From Diplonema japonicum (lineage: Eukaryota; Euglenozoa; Diplonemea; Diplonemida; Diplonemidae): a stretch of DNA of 64,000 nucleotides. Position numbers and translations under genes: made by a program. The stretch is taken from assembly GCA_964019335.1 (NCBI GenBank), contig OZ025696.1, positions 186,001 through 250,000 on the forward strand. The letters run 5' to 3'. Positions 19,787 through 29,213 of this stretch are shown piece after piece. A model generated the notes under the pieces. The model made no database searches. It was not told the origin of the DNA and was given only the letters and a program-made list of their open reading frames with translations. Every line of letters starts with the position of its first letter. Position 1 is the first letter of the stretch.

Positions 19787-20015
19787 TGTAAACGGCGAAA
19801 AAAGTGGTTTTATTTTTCACGACTCTCTGAAATTACTTCACTATGAGGGGGCAAAAGACGGCAACAAGAGAGGGGTTAGGTTACACCACTGGCACCATCT
19901 TTGATCGGCTTGGAACTGAACCGAGGCAAAAGTTGGCCTCCTCCGAGGCATGTGCCACCGTGTAAGTATAATGAGCCCCGAGAGCGTGAAGTAATTTCAA
20001 AAAGAGTGAAAAACT
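19786..20015. mobile_element. M4: internally decayed copy of hairpin-tailed element
   Basis: Same orientation as M3. It keeps the left inverted repeat (GTGGTTTTATTTTTCACGAC then GAAATTACTTCACTATGAGG), body sequence (ACTGGCACCATCTTTGATC, CAAAAGTTGGCC, CCGAGGCAT) and the right repeat (GCGTGAAGTAATTTCAAAAA then GAGTGAAAAAC). The GTAAGT next to the left repeat and the hairpin tail are lost. Confidence 0.65.
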
Positions 20016-20296
20016 AGGGAAAACTCGGGGATGTCAGCAAGTCACAGCAAATCTTTTTCACTGCCGACCCCCCTTTTTTTGCAAAGAAGTTTTTTTTTTC
20101 TTTTTCTTTTTTTTTTTCTATTCTTTTTTTGGGCGGGGGGGGGTGTTACTTTCTTTGGCAGAGTTTGTCTTTCTGTCTAAAAAGAAAAAAAAGACCGCAC
20201 TTTTGCATCAAAGAACGAAGAACCTATGATAAAAAGGGCCTGTGATGTGAGATACACATCACAGCCCCCCTTTTTTTTTCCTTTTTCTTTTTACTC

Positions 20297-21037
20297 CTAG
20301 TTTGTGGAGTCGGTAATTGCTCGCTTGCTGGCAAGCTCCCAACGGGTGCGACCCTCATCTTTGTACTCAACTGTGTATTGTCCAAATGTATAATACTTAT
20401 CATCGTCGTCCTTGCGGCGTTCCTCCCTCCCGCGGTGCCTCGCGTCTTGCCAGCGTTTCGCTGCTTCAGCCGCATACTCATCCTCAAATTCCTTCTGGGT
20501 GTAATAGATACCGTCGGCGTCCTTCCGTACCTCCCGTTCTTTGGCCTTTGCCCATTCAACCGCTGCGTTGTCGCCACCATGTTGTTCTTCGAACCCGCTG
20601 TAGGTTCTTATAGTGCCGCATGCGTCAAATCGCGTTTCTTGTGATTCTTCCTCTTGCTCTTCTTTTTTTTCTTCCGTTTTTTCTTCTTCTTCTTCCTCAT
20701 GGGTTTGTATTTGAGCTGCCGTCCACATCTTATCCGCTCGTTTTCCGTAATATTCGCAGAAGCCATCCCACGTGTAAGGTTGTCCGTCCGGGGCGTACCT
20801 CTTCTGGTCCGTCACCTCGTGGAGCCATTCTAGAGCCCGCTGCATGTTTTTCCACCTGCTGTGCTGTCCTCGCTTGTTGTGCATCACAATGGCGAACTCC
20901 TTGACGTCGGGACACACCTCCAACCATTCCTCCTTGCTGCTCGGTGTGGGCCCGAACGTGTCCAGCATTTCGAAGTGATCCAACTCCTTCCACAAGTCCT
21001 CCAGGGCATACTCCCATTTGTCTGCTGTTTTCGTCAT
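20297..21037 (-). CDS. small protein with three ~26-residue aromatic repeats
   Basis: 246 residues from the ATG at 21037 (MTKTADKWEY). Three diverged repeats fit the pattern D-[GD]-x-x-Y-T-x3-[FY]-x2-[EY]-Y-x3-A-x3-W-x2-A: DGQPYTWDGFCEYYGKRA, DGIYYTQKEFEDEYAAEA and DDKYYTFGQYTVEYKDEG, each continuing to a conserved Trp. An N-terminal helical region with another Trp pair and an acidic Glu/Lys segment separate the first repeat from the others. I do not recognise the family. No signal or membrane segment, so a soluble, possibly protein-binding module is likely. The preceding in-frame MFFN codons come from a homopolymer leader. Confidence 0.7.
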   Translation of the reverse strand: MTKTADKWEYALEDLWKELDHFEMLDTFGPTPSSKEEWLEVCPDVKEFAIVMHNKRGQHSRWKNMQRALEWLHEVTDQKRYAPDGQPYTWDGFCEYYGKRADKMWTAAQIQTHEEEEEEKTEEKKEEQEEESQETRFDACGTIRTYSGFEEQHGGDNAAVEWAKAKEREVRKDADGIYYTQKEFEDEYAAEAAKRWQDARHRGREERRKDDDDKYYTFGQYTVEYKDEGRTRWELASKRAITDSTN

Positions 21038-21062
21038 GTTAAAAAACAAAAAAAAAAAACTT

Positions 21063-21096
<34 letters not shown>

Positions 21097-21098
<2 letters not shown>

Positions 21099-21755
21099 CC
21101 ATAACACTCCGGGGCCTATCTACATAGGGGTGCCTTTTTTGCTCCTTTTCATAATTTGACGGGGAAAATGGCAGCATTTAACCCCCGTTTGCAGGTAAAA
21201 CGGGTTTTTTGGACTGCCGTCTGGGCACGCCGCAAACCCATTATAATGCTCAATCCGAGAAAGCGGTGGAGTCCTGGGTCGAAATCTTATCAATCTCAGC
21301 GTCCTAAGATAATGCTTGTTTGTATCTTCTTGGATGACGTCTGTGAACTTCTTATCAAAAAACCGAAGGAATAATCATTTTGCGTCGTCAGGTTTCTGCG
21401 TACCACGGGACAGCTTTTTTCCCCCACCGGCCTATTTTATGGTCTCTATGGGTACCAACTCCCTTACCCATGAAGGTTGGACCTCGTCCGTAGCTGTTTT
21501 GGCTTTACCTTTGCGTTTTTTGGACACAGTCTGCACACCCGTTATTTTGCGTTTTTTCGCCTATCCACTGATTTGGGACCCACTTGGTGGGTGGATAACA
21601 AGGTAAAGTGATGCAGTGCAACATGAATTGCAGTTGAAAATAACTCCTCACTATAGTCGTTCTTGGAGATCCAGGGGTCGTGGGGACGAAAAAGTACTTA
21701 GAGAAAAAAACGATTTTTCAAAACGACAAATATTAGCGCCTTGGAGTGTTATGGG
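21097..21755. mobile_element. piggyBac-like element A (659 bp, TTAA-flanked)
   Basis: TTAA lies at 21093-21096 and 21756-21759. Inside are inverted termini (A)CCCATAACACTCC at the left and GGAGTGTTATGGG at the right. TTAA flanks with CCC...GGG ends are the hallmark of piggyBac-group transposons. The interior matches element B (63211-63782) in inverted orientation, including a decayed transposase piece read on the minus strand near 21,230-21,375. The copy is non-autonomous. Confidence 0.75.
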
Positions 21756-21792
21756 TTAAACAAACAAAAAAAAAAAAAAGAAAAAAGAAAAG

Positions 21793-22473
21793 TCAAATAA
21801 CCCCTTGCATGAGGTCGGAATACAAACGCGTGACCACCCTGTTGGAGGTTCTCATGAACGCTGTGTTGTTTATAAAAGTGATGTCTCTGATGTCCATGTC
21901 ATCAGGCATCGACAGGCTGCCCTGCACTACAGGAGTGGTGGGGTTGCTAATATCGAGCAATACGATTCCATTTCGCCTGCAACATACAAACAACTTCCCG
22001 TGGCGGCTCGCCATCCCCGAAGCGTGGGGGACAGCAACGGTAGCTGAAGGGGAGGTTGAATTGAGTGCATAGGCTGTTACAACGTTACTGGATATACTGT
22101 ATAGGGCCTCTCCTGAGTGATGTACTGTATACGCAGAGAGGGGTATGCACCCCAAGGGACGCATTGACATGTCACACAACAAGATGCAATCGACGGCTGC
22201 TAAGAAGTAGGTCCCGTTGTTCTCTGCAGCGTCACGAATGGAGAAGTCCTCCAGCTTTATGTGATCTTGGCCATGAACCACTCCTTCGGTCCGGCAGCAT
22301 GCGACAAGTTTGTTATCTTCAAGTAGCAATACCCCACTTGGCATATGCAGTCCCTCCACACGCTTTACCACACAGCCACTTGTATCGAGTACTGCAACAG
22401 TACCCTCCATCCACTCTGACACCGCAACATGCCTACCATTGCTTGTTATGTAATGGCCGTCTCCTAATTTCAT
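21793..22473 (-). CDS. beta-propeller-like (LVIVD-type) protein
   Basis: 226 residues. Repeated beta-blade patterns of the LVIVD type are visible (GTVAVLDTSG, GIVLLDISNPTTP, ITFINNTAFMRTSNRV). They are related to those of the 386-residue gene at 51330-52490, but this protein is shorter and lacks its N-terminal coiled coil. LVIVD proteins are mostly predicted surface or scaffold propellers. The ATG that directly follows the sense A run (22491) opens only a three-codon ORF (M-S-S-stop). The propeller frame starts 18 bases further at 22473. Either the first ATG is a tiny upstream ORF, or the 5' end is damaged or spliced. Confidence 0.65.
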   Translation of the reverse strand: MKLGDGHYITSNGRHVAVSEWMEGTVAVLDTSGCVVKRVEGLHMPSGVLLLEDNKLVACCRTEGVVHGQDHIKLEDFSIRDAAENNGTYFLAAVDCILLCDMSMRPLGCIPLSAYTVHHSGEALYSISSNVVTAYALNSTSPSATVAVPHASGMASRHGKLFVCCRRNGIVLLDISNPTTPVVQGSLSMPDDMDIRDITFINNTAFMRTSNRVVTRLYSDLMQGVI

Positions 22474-22489
22474 TGGAGTTCAGGACGAC

Positions 22490-22522
<33 letters not shown>

Positions 22523-22565
22523 CTTTTTTTTTTCATTTTTTGGTTTGAAATGAATGAAGTGTAAA

Positions 22566-22602
<37 letters not shown>

Positions 22603-22877
22603 AAAAGAAATTAAAAAAAACAAAAAGACCTTCCGCGCCCAATTGTTTTTCGAATACAGTATGCTTTTCTTTTTTTTTTTTTTTTTCTAAAAAAAAGTCT
22701 AGGGAATCTATTTGACAATAAAAAAAGAAAAAAAAAGTAACACGGGGGTGGGAGGGAGGGTCGTTCTTTTTTATGAGAATTCATTGACATGTAAAAAAAA
22801 ACAAAACAAAACAAAAAAAATCAAAAGGTTTACAATTTTCTTTTTTTTTTTTTTCTCTCTCTCTTTTTTTTTTTTTT

Positions 22878-23138
22878 TTCCCGGGTAAAACCTGGAGAAA
22901 TATTTGTCAAACCCGAAACAACGTTTCCAACGTTCCGTTTGTTTAGACAAGTCAATGACTCGTTCGTTGCAAAAAAAAAAAAAAAAAAAAAAAAGAATAT
23001 CTATAATAAAAATAAAAAAAAGAGGAACTGGCCGTTGTTTGTACGTGCCGGGTAAAACCTGGAGAAGTTTGCCAACCCGAAACACGTTGCCAACGTTCCC
23101 CTTTTGTTTAGACAAGTCAAAGATTCGTTCTTGCAAAA
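22878..23138 (-). repeat. two tandem ~95-bp units plus spacer
   Basis: Units at about 22878-22975 and 23043-23138 share GGGTAAAACCTGGAGAA, a GCCAACCCGAAACACGTTG-like core, CCAACGTTCC and GTTTAGACAAGTCAA. Each ends in GTTGCAAAA or CTTGCAAAA. A long A run separates them. Related single copies occur near 54,483-54,580 (inverted) and 4754-4793. The sequence could form a hairpin around CAACGTTG. A minus-strand frame runs through it but is only Phe/Lys homopolymer plus repeat, so I do not call a gene. Confidence 0.55.
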
Positions 23139-23145
23139 AAGAACA

Positions 23146-24969
23146 TTAACAATGGGAGGGAGATCCCTTTCTCAAAATACCAACGGAACGAAGCATGTCC
23201 CGCTCATCAGAAAACCCGAGGGAAACAGCTCGTTTCAACGCGGCCGCCCTCTCGTCGGGGCTTAGCTTGACCATCGCCTTCATAGTCGCTTCGTTGCATC
23301 TGATATACCCACCACTGTTGGGGTCAACTATTGCTTTCGGCCACCCCCTTTGCGGGGTCCAATAAGGAGGCAATAAACTTTTTATGGCACCTCTCTCGAG
23401 TAGTAATACGATAACATCTGTCCTGCCCCTGCATACAGCTGACATAAATGAAGTTCTTCCAGCATTCGTGCGAAAATTAACATCTGCATGATTGTCAAGC
23501 AGTACCCTGCATGCCTCCACGTGTCCTGCTGCAGCTGCAATGTGAAGTAATGAAACATTCTGCCCGCTTGTATAATGGAGAACATTAGGCTCCATGTTAA
23601 AAGCGGGCGAGAGTAGCACGCTGAGCTCGTCAAAAATATTGTGAGTTGTCGCGTAGATGCTGAGCCGTGTTCTTTCTTCGGGGGTCAACCTCTGCATCGA
23701 CCTGTGCGTCTCTGCATTACTCCTAATGTACCCACCGCTGCCATGTTTTAGCAGTTTCAAAATGTGTTGCTTCCGTTTCTTTGATGTGGTTGTAAAGACA
23801 GCGAACGACTTCACGGCACCCCTTCTCAGCAACAGGGCTACAACGGCTGTTTGACCAGCGTTCGCTGCCAATATCAACGGTGTTCTTTTCGCGTACTTGT
23901 CTCGGATATTGACGTTGGCACCGTGGTTTAAGAGCGCCTCGCATACCGCAAGCCTCCCTTCCCTTGCTGCTAAGTGCAACGCTGCCATCTTTCTTCCGTG
24001 TTCGCCGTGAATAATTGCCTCGGTGTCTGGATCCCTCCCCCCTCGGATATCGAGCTTGCATGCTATTACATCGCCGCGAGCAGCTGCGGAAACAAACGAT
24101 TGTGGGCCTTCTTCTATCGTTGCCTCGCTCTCGATCTTCGCCTTTGCCGTCCACTGGTCTTTGTATTTACCGCCGCTTTCCTTCAGGAACCGAACGGTTT
24201 CCTTCCTGTGTGAGCTCGATGCTGATTCTAGAGGAGTTCTTCCGGCGGCAGTTTTGAAGTTCACGTCGGCACCGTTATTCACTAATATCTTGCAGGAGGC
24301 GATGTGGCCGGCTGCTGCCGCAACATGAAGTGGGGAGACGATTCGGCGGCCGCCCCTCCACACCCTCAGAATGTTGGGGGGTACTCCGATCGAGAGAAGC
24401 ATCTCTAGCTCGTCAGCTATGTTGCGGGAGGCTGCGAACATCATGGCTTTGATCTTGTCCTCCTCGCTCAGTCCCTCCATCGCCTTCCGTGTTGCCTCGT
24501 TGCTCCTGATGTACCCACCACTCCCGTACCGAAGCATAACTGACACCTTATGGTCGGAACGCTGGTGGAGGCCCTTGAGGCCAAGGCATTTGATGGCACC
24601 CCATTTCAGGAGTAGTTCCACGGTGTCGTCCCTGCCTGCTGATGCTGCTGTCATTAACGATGTTCTCCCAGAAGACATTTTCAGGTTGACGTCAGCACCG
24701 TTGTTCAGAAGGGTCGTGCACGTGCTGATGTGTCCTCGTGAAGCGGCTATGTGGAGTGGTGCTGCGGTGCCACCTAGCCATTTTATCTGTTTGTTGGGGT
24801 CCGTGCCTAACTCAACGATCAGCTTCTTGCACATCGCACTGTGTCCTTCGAGAGCCGCGCAGTGAAGTGCGTTGCGGGATATTTTCCAGTCTTTTATGGG
24901 AACCTGGGCCGCATTAGCATCCAGCCAGCTCATCGCCTTTCTTATGTTGATCCGCGCTGCCCGATTCAT
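23146..24969 (-). CDS. ankyrin-repeat protein with three supra-repeats
   Basis: 607 residues. Classic ankyrin units are abundant (ALHCAALEGHSAMCKKLI, PLHIAASRGHISTCTTLL, NNGADVNLKMSSGRTSLMTA). They are arranged in three large repeats. Each ends in a non-ankyrin block with GGYIRSNEAT or a close variant, then a basic helix and (F/L)xDE-(L)-xxLLSxG. The blocks occur at about residues 150-200, 385-435 and 555-600. Ankyrin arrays bind proteins; the intervening block is not one I can name and may be a family signature. No signal peptide or membrane segment. The ATG at 24969 is not directly preceded by an A run, unlike most genes here. Confidence 0.82.
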   Translation of the reverse strand: MNRAARINIRKAMSWLDANAAQVPIKDWKISRNALHCAALEGHSAMCKKLIVELGTDPNKQIKWLGGTAAPLHIAASRGHISTCTTLLNNGADVNLKMSSGRTSLMTAASAGRDDTVELLLKWGAIKCLGLKGLHQRSDHKVSVMLRYGSGGYIRSNEATRKAMEGLSEEDKIKAMMFAASRNIADELEMLLSIGVPPNILRVWRGGRRIVSPLHVAAAAGHIASCKILVNNGADVNFKTAAGRTPLESASSSHRKETVRFLKESGGKYKDQWTAKAKIESEATIEEGPQSFVSAAARGDVIACKLDIRGGRDPDTEAIIHGEHGRKMAALHLAAREGRLAVCEALLNHGANVNIRDKYAKRTPLILAANAGQTAVVALLLRRGAVKSFAVFTTTSKKRKQHILKLLKHGSGGYIRSNAETHRSMQRLTPEERTRLSIYATTHNIFDELSVLLSPAFNMEPNVLHYTSGQNVSLLHIAAAAGHVEACRVLLDNHADVNFRTNAGRTSFMSAVCRGRTDVIVLLLERGAIKSLLPPYWTPQRGWPKAIVDPNSGGYIRCNEATMKAMVKLSPDERAAALKRAVSLGFSDERDMLRSVGILRKGSPSHC

Positions 24970-25166
24970 GTTGTGGTTTTTTCTTCTTTCTTTTTTTTAA
25001 ACCAATATCGCGCTCATTTTTTCTGGGAAAAACCTTTCTCGGATCCTCCCGCCCCTCCCCCCCCCCCCCCCCCCCCCTCTCCTCTCCCTTCCCCCACTGC
25101 TGTATGCAATTAAAAAATAGTTCTGGTGGGGGGGGGGGGGGGGGGGGAGGAAGAAAAAAATAGAAA
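24970..25166. other. poly-C and poly-G spacer
   Basis: A C run near 25,050-25,077 and a G run near 25,125-25,147 face each other and could pair. No gene. Confidence 0.5.
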
Positions 25167-26054
25167 TCAGGCCTTTTTCGGTTTATCATTTTCCCTGATC
25201 GAAGCGTCGTTACACATGGCGGAGGAGCACCAAGCAGCCACGGAATACCCGAAAGCTGACCATCCAAATAGAATGTCTAAGGCACTGCCCTTGTTATTGA
25301 AAGCAGCACAGAGGTACGGGGTTGCAAGGAGACAGCAAGGAACACCAACAAGGAACAAGCCACACGCTTTGAAGATACACCTAACCCCACAATGCAACGG
25401 CGATTTAGTCAGGCTGCCGTACCTGGCAACCACGGCCAGGTTCGCAACAGCTATAGACCCTATCCCACCAAGGTAGACCACCTCCCCAGCAATGGGGCAC
25501 AGCAGCGTCACGGAAAAGGTAGACACGACGACCAAAGGGGTTAAAACAGGGGTTTTGGAGTCGAAGAAGTCGGTCATCTGAAGGGAGCTTAACAGAGCCA
25601 GTGCAAAATACAACCCACACAACCCTGTGGAAGCCTGATCTATCTGTCGAAGAAAGATTCTTGAAGGTTCCGTAATTGGTAGCAGGCAATGGTAGACAAG
25701 ACCTGATAAGTTCATGAAGGAGAAGAAGCTGAAAGCAACGTGAAAATAATGGTTCAGGATGGAACCCTTCGCGCGGGCCACCTGGTCCGATCCGTAGACC
25801 CCCGTCACCACCCCTATGACGCACAGGGCAGCTAGAAATGGCCACCTCACGAGGACCCCTCCTACCTCCACGTACTCTGCGGCGCACTGCTCTCCCCCAA
25901 GACCCCGCACCACGTCCATCATCTGCATGAGTTCTATCCAGTCGCCCACTCCGTTGAAAAACCCTGTTTTAGTCCCCAAGACCCATCCATGGGAGTTGAT
26001 GCTATTCGAGGCTGCTTCTGCTTGCATTCGTTCTCGTTCCCCTTCGTTGTACAT
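25167..26054 (-). CDS. multi-pass membrane protein, uncharacterised
   Basis: 295 residues from the ATG at 26054 (MYNEGERERM). A longer frame to 26384 overlaps the next gene and is not credible. About six or seven hydrophobic segments are visible, for example WPFLAALCVIGVVTGVYG, VAFSFFSFMNLSGLVYHCLL, VSTFSVTLLCPIAGEVVYLG and ALDILFGWSAFGYSVAAW. The hydrophilic N-terminus contains an amphipathic stretch (NGVGDWIELMQMMD). The C-terminus ends KPKKA, a K-x-K-x-x pattern that in other eukaryotes returns proteins to the ER. I do not recognise the family, although it recalls small fungal and protist TMEM-type proteins. The downstream end lies close to poly-G. Confidence 0.7.
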   Translation of the reverse strand: MYNEGERERMQAEAASNSINSHGWVLGTKTGFFNGVGDWIELMQMMDVVRGLGGEQCAAEYVEVGGVLVRWPFLAALCVIGVVTGVYGSDQVARAKGSILNHYFHVAFSFFSFMNLSGLVYHCLLPITEPSRIFLRQIDQASTGLCGLYFALALLSSLQMTDFFDSKTPVLTPLVVVSTFSVTLLCPIAGEVVYLGGIGSIAVANLAVVARYGSLTKSPLHCGVRCIFKACGLFLVGVPCCLLATPYLCAAFNNKGSALDILFGWSAFGYSVAAWCSSAMCNDASIRENDKPKKA

Positions 26055-26176
26055 TCGTTTTACATCACCAAGGGGGGGGGGGGGGGGTAATACAAAAAAA
26101 CTACTTTCTTTTAAAACTAACGTGTAAGAATAAACTAGAAGCAAGCGGGCGGGGGGGAAGGGGATCAATTGTCTTT

Positions 26177-26953
26177 TTAATACGTTTCGACAATTGTGCA
26201 GCTCGCAGGGAGGTCGGTTTGTGCAAGCGCCCCTGTCAAAGACAAGGCTTCCTTGGGGACGGTGACAATACTCAAGGACGGGCACCCAACCAACACACTG
26301 GGCACCATCACCACGTTGCGCATGGACGACAGGTCCACATGCTGCAGAGCAGCACACATCGATAGAAAATCGGAACCAACACAAAGCACATCATCCAACC
26401 TCCACGCACCCAGCACCTCCAACAAGGACGCACTATTTAAGAATCTGTTCCCTATGAAAGCAATTCTTGTCAGGCCAAGCATGTCCAGGGTTAACAGTTG
26501 AGTCCCTTGTAGAAAATCACTGTTTATGCGGCAAACGCGATTTTCGGGGTCGGTCAGACGGAGGTGGAGAAGGGACAATGGCAAGTCACTAGAGAACAGA
26601 GTTAATTCCCCCTTATTGGCTCCAGAGACGTTTAGGATCAGTAGAAGATCAGGCTGGACTGCCAGACGCTGGCCGATCGTGTCATGCTTCTCTGCTAGCT
26701 CTTCGATCGAAACGAGCATAGTGTTGTCTTGCATGAGGAGCAGTTCGCAGCCCTCCCCCATGTCGGTTTGGTGGACTTCTTCATCTTCGTTGTTCTGAAT
26801 CTGGTTTTCTTCCCATTTCAGCACGAAGTCCTCGTCAGGGATGTCCGCAGCCGTGGAGGCCTTGCTGTACAGGTCGTGCATTGTGTCTGACCCGACCACC
26901 TCCATGTCGTGTACCTCACCATCAGGTGTCCTGACGTACACTGTGATGCTCAT
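26177..26953 (-). CDS. ubiquitin-like/LRR protein (short paralogue)
   Basis: 258 residues. Residues 1-75 look like a ubiquitin-type fold (SITVYVRTPDGEVHDMEVVG, then a helix DLYSKASTAADIP). They are followed by leucine-rich repeats of the BspA type (FLQGTQLLTLDML, RFLNSASLLEVLGAW, FLSMCAALQHVDLSSM). The LRR array is truncated compared with the 482-residue paralogue at 32775-34223. The first 110 coding bases are identical to that gene, yet the remainder is strongly diverged. BspA-like LRR proteins mediate binding, often at the cell surface or phagosome in protists. No signal peptide is present here, so a cytosolic scaffold is equally possible. Confidence 0.8.
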   Translation of the reverse strand: MSITVYVRTPDGEVHDMEVVGSDTMHDLYSKASTAADIPDEDFVLKWEENQIQNNEDEEVHQTDMGEGCELLLMQDNTMLVSIEELAEKHDTIGQRLAVQPDLLLILNVSGANKGELTLFSSDLPLSLLHLRLTDPENRVCRINSDFLQGTQLLTLDMLGLTRIAFIGNRFLNSASLLEVLGAWRLDDVLCVGSDFLSMCAALQHVDLSSMRNVVMVPSVLVGCPSLSIVTVPKEALSLTGALAQTDLPASCTIVETY

Positions 26954-27272
26954 TTTTTTTTAATGTGTGGACAACGGCTTTTTTTTTTTTTTTTTTTTTT
27001 TTTGTATTTAAACAAAAGTATTGCTCGGTTTTCTTGTACAGGGCAAGAAAGAAGAAGAAGAAAAAAGAGAAAAAGAGAGAGAAGAAAAAAAAAAGAGTGG
27101 TGGTTGGTAGCATGCCAGTATTTATCCCCAAGGATCTTATGCAAAAAAAAAAAAAAAAAAAAAAGAAATGCTAAAAACCAACTCTTTTTCTTCTTCTTTT
27201 TTTTTTTATAAAAAAAACCTAAAGAAATACGAGCATTTGGAACAAAAAAAAAGGGGGAAAAAAACGAAAGCA

Positions 27273-27303
<31 letters not shown>

Positions 27304-27947
27304 AGGGGTCCTACCTTGTGGGTGGAGAGGTGGGTGGGGGGCAGGGGTCCTACCTTTGCCAAGAAAGATTTAAAAAAAAGGTGTCTTTGAGGGAACCTGC
27401 AGTATGTGACAGGATCGCCTAATACAACACAATCAACTCATCTAGTGTTTGATCCCTTCTGTCGTGGTAGTGCCTTAGGCCCGTCGTGGTATCTATTCAG
27501 CAGCTTGGGCGTGAAACCAACTAGCGAGTTGTTGAGAATGCCACATGATCATAACTGTTCCTCTAGGATAGGGTGGAGTAACCAGTGATGGGATGGCTGT
27601 GGAGTCCTAGGGCACGCAAAGAGTGTACTGACTCCTTGGGTTCTGCTGGAAAAGAAAACGATGGAAAAAAAACGATGGAAAAAAAAAGAAGAAAATTCTT
27701 GCTTATAAGTCTGTTGTCGAGTAAGAAACAAGAAATATATATAAAAAAGCTTGTTTTGTTTTGTTTTGTTTTGTTTTTTTTTTTTTTTTTCTTTTTTATT
27801 TGCTTGGCAAGTTAGCACAAAGATATTATTCAAAAAAAAAAAAATCGAATTTTCTTCTTTTTCTTAAGTTTCTCGTTCAAAAAAAAAAATAAATCAAAAA
27901 AAAAAAAAAAAAAAAAAAAAAAGAAGGATTAAAAACCAACTATCTTC
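26954..27947. other. homopolymer-rich spacer with motif S
   Basis: Nearly 1 kb of A, T and G runs. Motif S lies at 27381-27420, followed by a non-coding segment to 27,600 with no feature I can name. No gene is supported. Confidence 0.5.
27381..27420 (+). repeat. motif S copy 1
   Basis: Core CCTGCAGTATGTGACAGGAT followed by CGCCT, preceded by GTCTTTGAGGGAA. Four more copies occur at 32395-32434, 39191-39230, 40351-40391 and 59001-59045, all in the same orientation and all intergenic. CCTG and CAGG can pair around a 10-base loop. Confidence 0.7.
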
Positions 27948-29018
27948 CTACTTTAAGGGCGAGATCGGCGGCGCTCTTCCAAAAGATGAATTCGGCAAAC
28001 GAGGTCTCGACAAAGGCGTGGACGCACCAGATGTGGACTGAGGAGATAAGTGCGGCGTAGCAGGAGGTGTCAATCCTGCTTGAGAGGACAGAATGAGTTC
28101 TGTATGAGCCCGCAAGCCATTCAATGAAGATGAGCTCGAGCTCGTCCGTCTGGGCATGCGCTTGGAGGAAATGTTTGAATTGTGCTCTGAAAGCACCTCG
28201 GTGTTGAGGAGGAGCCGGTTTCGCTCGCCCGAAGCTTTGTGGTACTCCTCCCTCAGGCGATGCGTCTTGAGGTCCTGTAGGAAATTGCTCTGCGACATTT
28301 GTTCAAGCTGCTGGCGGAGGCTTTCACAATTTTCTGCGTTCGATGCTGCCTGTTGTTCCTTGAGCATACAAAGCCTTTGCAGCCTTTCGATCTCCCCTTG
28401 AAGCCGGGTTGTCGCGCTTTCGTTAAGCTTCTGCAAACAGCTTGTCGTTCCTTGCTGGCTTCCAGAGTATGTAGAATCTGTATCGCTGTCGTCGATTTGC
28501 TCTTTGTACGCGTTGAGATGCCGCAGAAGATTTGCTTCTTTTGAAGCGTCAATTCTGCGCTCGAGAGCCCTGTTCTGATCGGTGCAGGCTTTGAGTTGTT
28601 TTTCTAATTTGTTTACAATGAAGTCGCGTTCTCTTCTTAGGTGCTGTTCGAGCTCCTTCTTCTCGGTGCCGACACCGATCAGCTGCTTTTGGAGGGAATT
28701 CATTAGGAACTCCTCCTCCACCTCGACCTCGTGGACGAGCTTTGCTTTTTCCTTCTGAAGCGTGTCCAGCCGCTTCATCAAACCGTTGGAAATGTACTCC
28801 TCCTCCTCCTCCACGTTTCTTTGCAGAATAGACGCGGCTGACTTGAGCTGCTTTACCTCGGTCACCCTCTTCGTCAGCATGCCGTCCGTCGTGCTCATTT
28901 CCGCCTTTCGCGCATTTCTCTCGAGAACAGCTTCGTTGGCCTGCCGCTCCGCTTCATCCGCGAGCTCCTCCAAACGTTTAATCTCGTCTTCAAGATCATC
29001 GGATGACGGGGAGGACAT
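27948..29018 (-). CDS. CCDC6-like (DUF2046) coiled-coil protein
   Basis: 356 residues from the ATG at 29018, directly after an A run. Residues ~5-270 are continuous coiled coil. Paired motifs EEEYISNGLMKRLDTLQKEK, EVEEEFLMNSLQKQL and RERDFIVNKLEKQL recur about every 35-40 residues. These E-[EF]-x-x-N-x-L repeats are the signature of CCDC6/DUF2046 proteins. The C-terminal ~90 residues are Ser/Pro-rich and low complexity (SLNGLRAHTELILSSQ, ATPHLSPQSTSGASTPLSR), as in animal CCDC6, where this region is phosphorylated. In animals CCDC6 acts in the DNA damage response; whether that holds here is unknown. Length is somewhat shorter than the human protein. Confidence 0.8.
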   Translation of the reverse strand: MSSPSSDDLEDEIKRLEELADEAERQANEAVLERNARKAEMSTTDGMLTKRVTEVKQLKSAASILQRNVEEEEEYISNGLMKRLDTLQKEKAKLVHEVEVEEEFLMNSLQKQLIGVGTEKKELEQHLRRERDFIVNKLEKQLKACTDQNRALERRIDASKEANLLRHLNAYKEQIDDSDTDSTYSGSQQGTTSCLQKLNESATTRLQGEIERLQRLCMLKEQQAASNAENCESLRQQLEQMSQSNFLQDLKTHRLREEYHKASGERNRLLLNTEVLSEHNSNISSKRMPRRTSSSSSSLNGLRAHTELILSSQAGLTPPATPHLSPQSTSGASTPLSRPRLPNSSFGRAPPISPLK

Positions 29019-29213
29019 TTTTTTTTTTTTTTTTTCCCTTTTTTTTTTTTTTTCGTAAGGTTTTTTTTTTTTTTTTTGTTTCTGAAACAAAAAAAAAAAA
29101 AGGAGGGAAGGAATTAGGGGGGGGAGGGGATGGGATTGCCCCGTTTTATTTTTATTTTTTTTTTCTTTCAAAAAAAATAACTAAAAAAAAAAGTGAAAAA
29201 ATTTTTTTCTTTT

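Noticed and set aside
22771-23136. Minus-strand 121-codon frame
   Set aside because: It consists of repeat units plus Phe and Lys runs from homopolymers; no coding character.
26055-26384. N-terminal extension of the membrane protein at 25167-26054
   Set aside because: It would overlap the LRR gene on the same strand and crosses a G run; the ATG at 26054 gives a complete protein.
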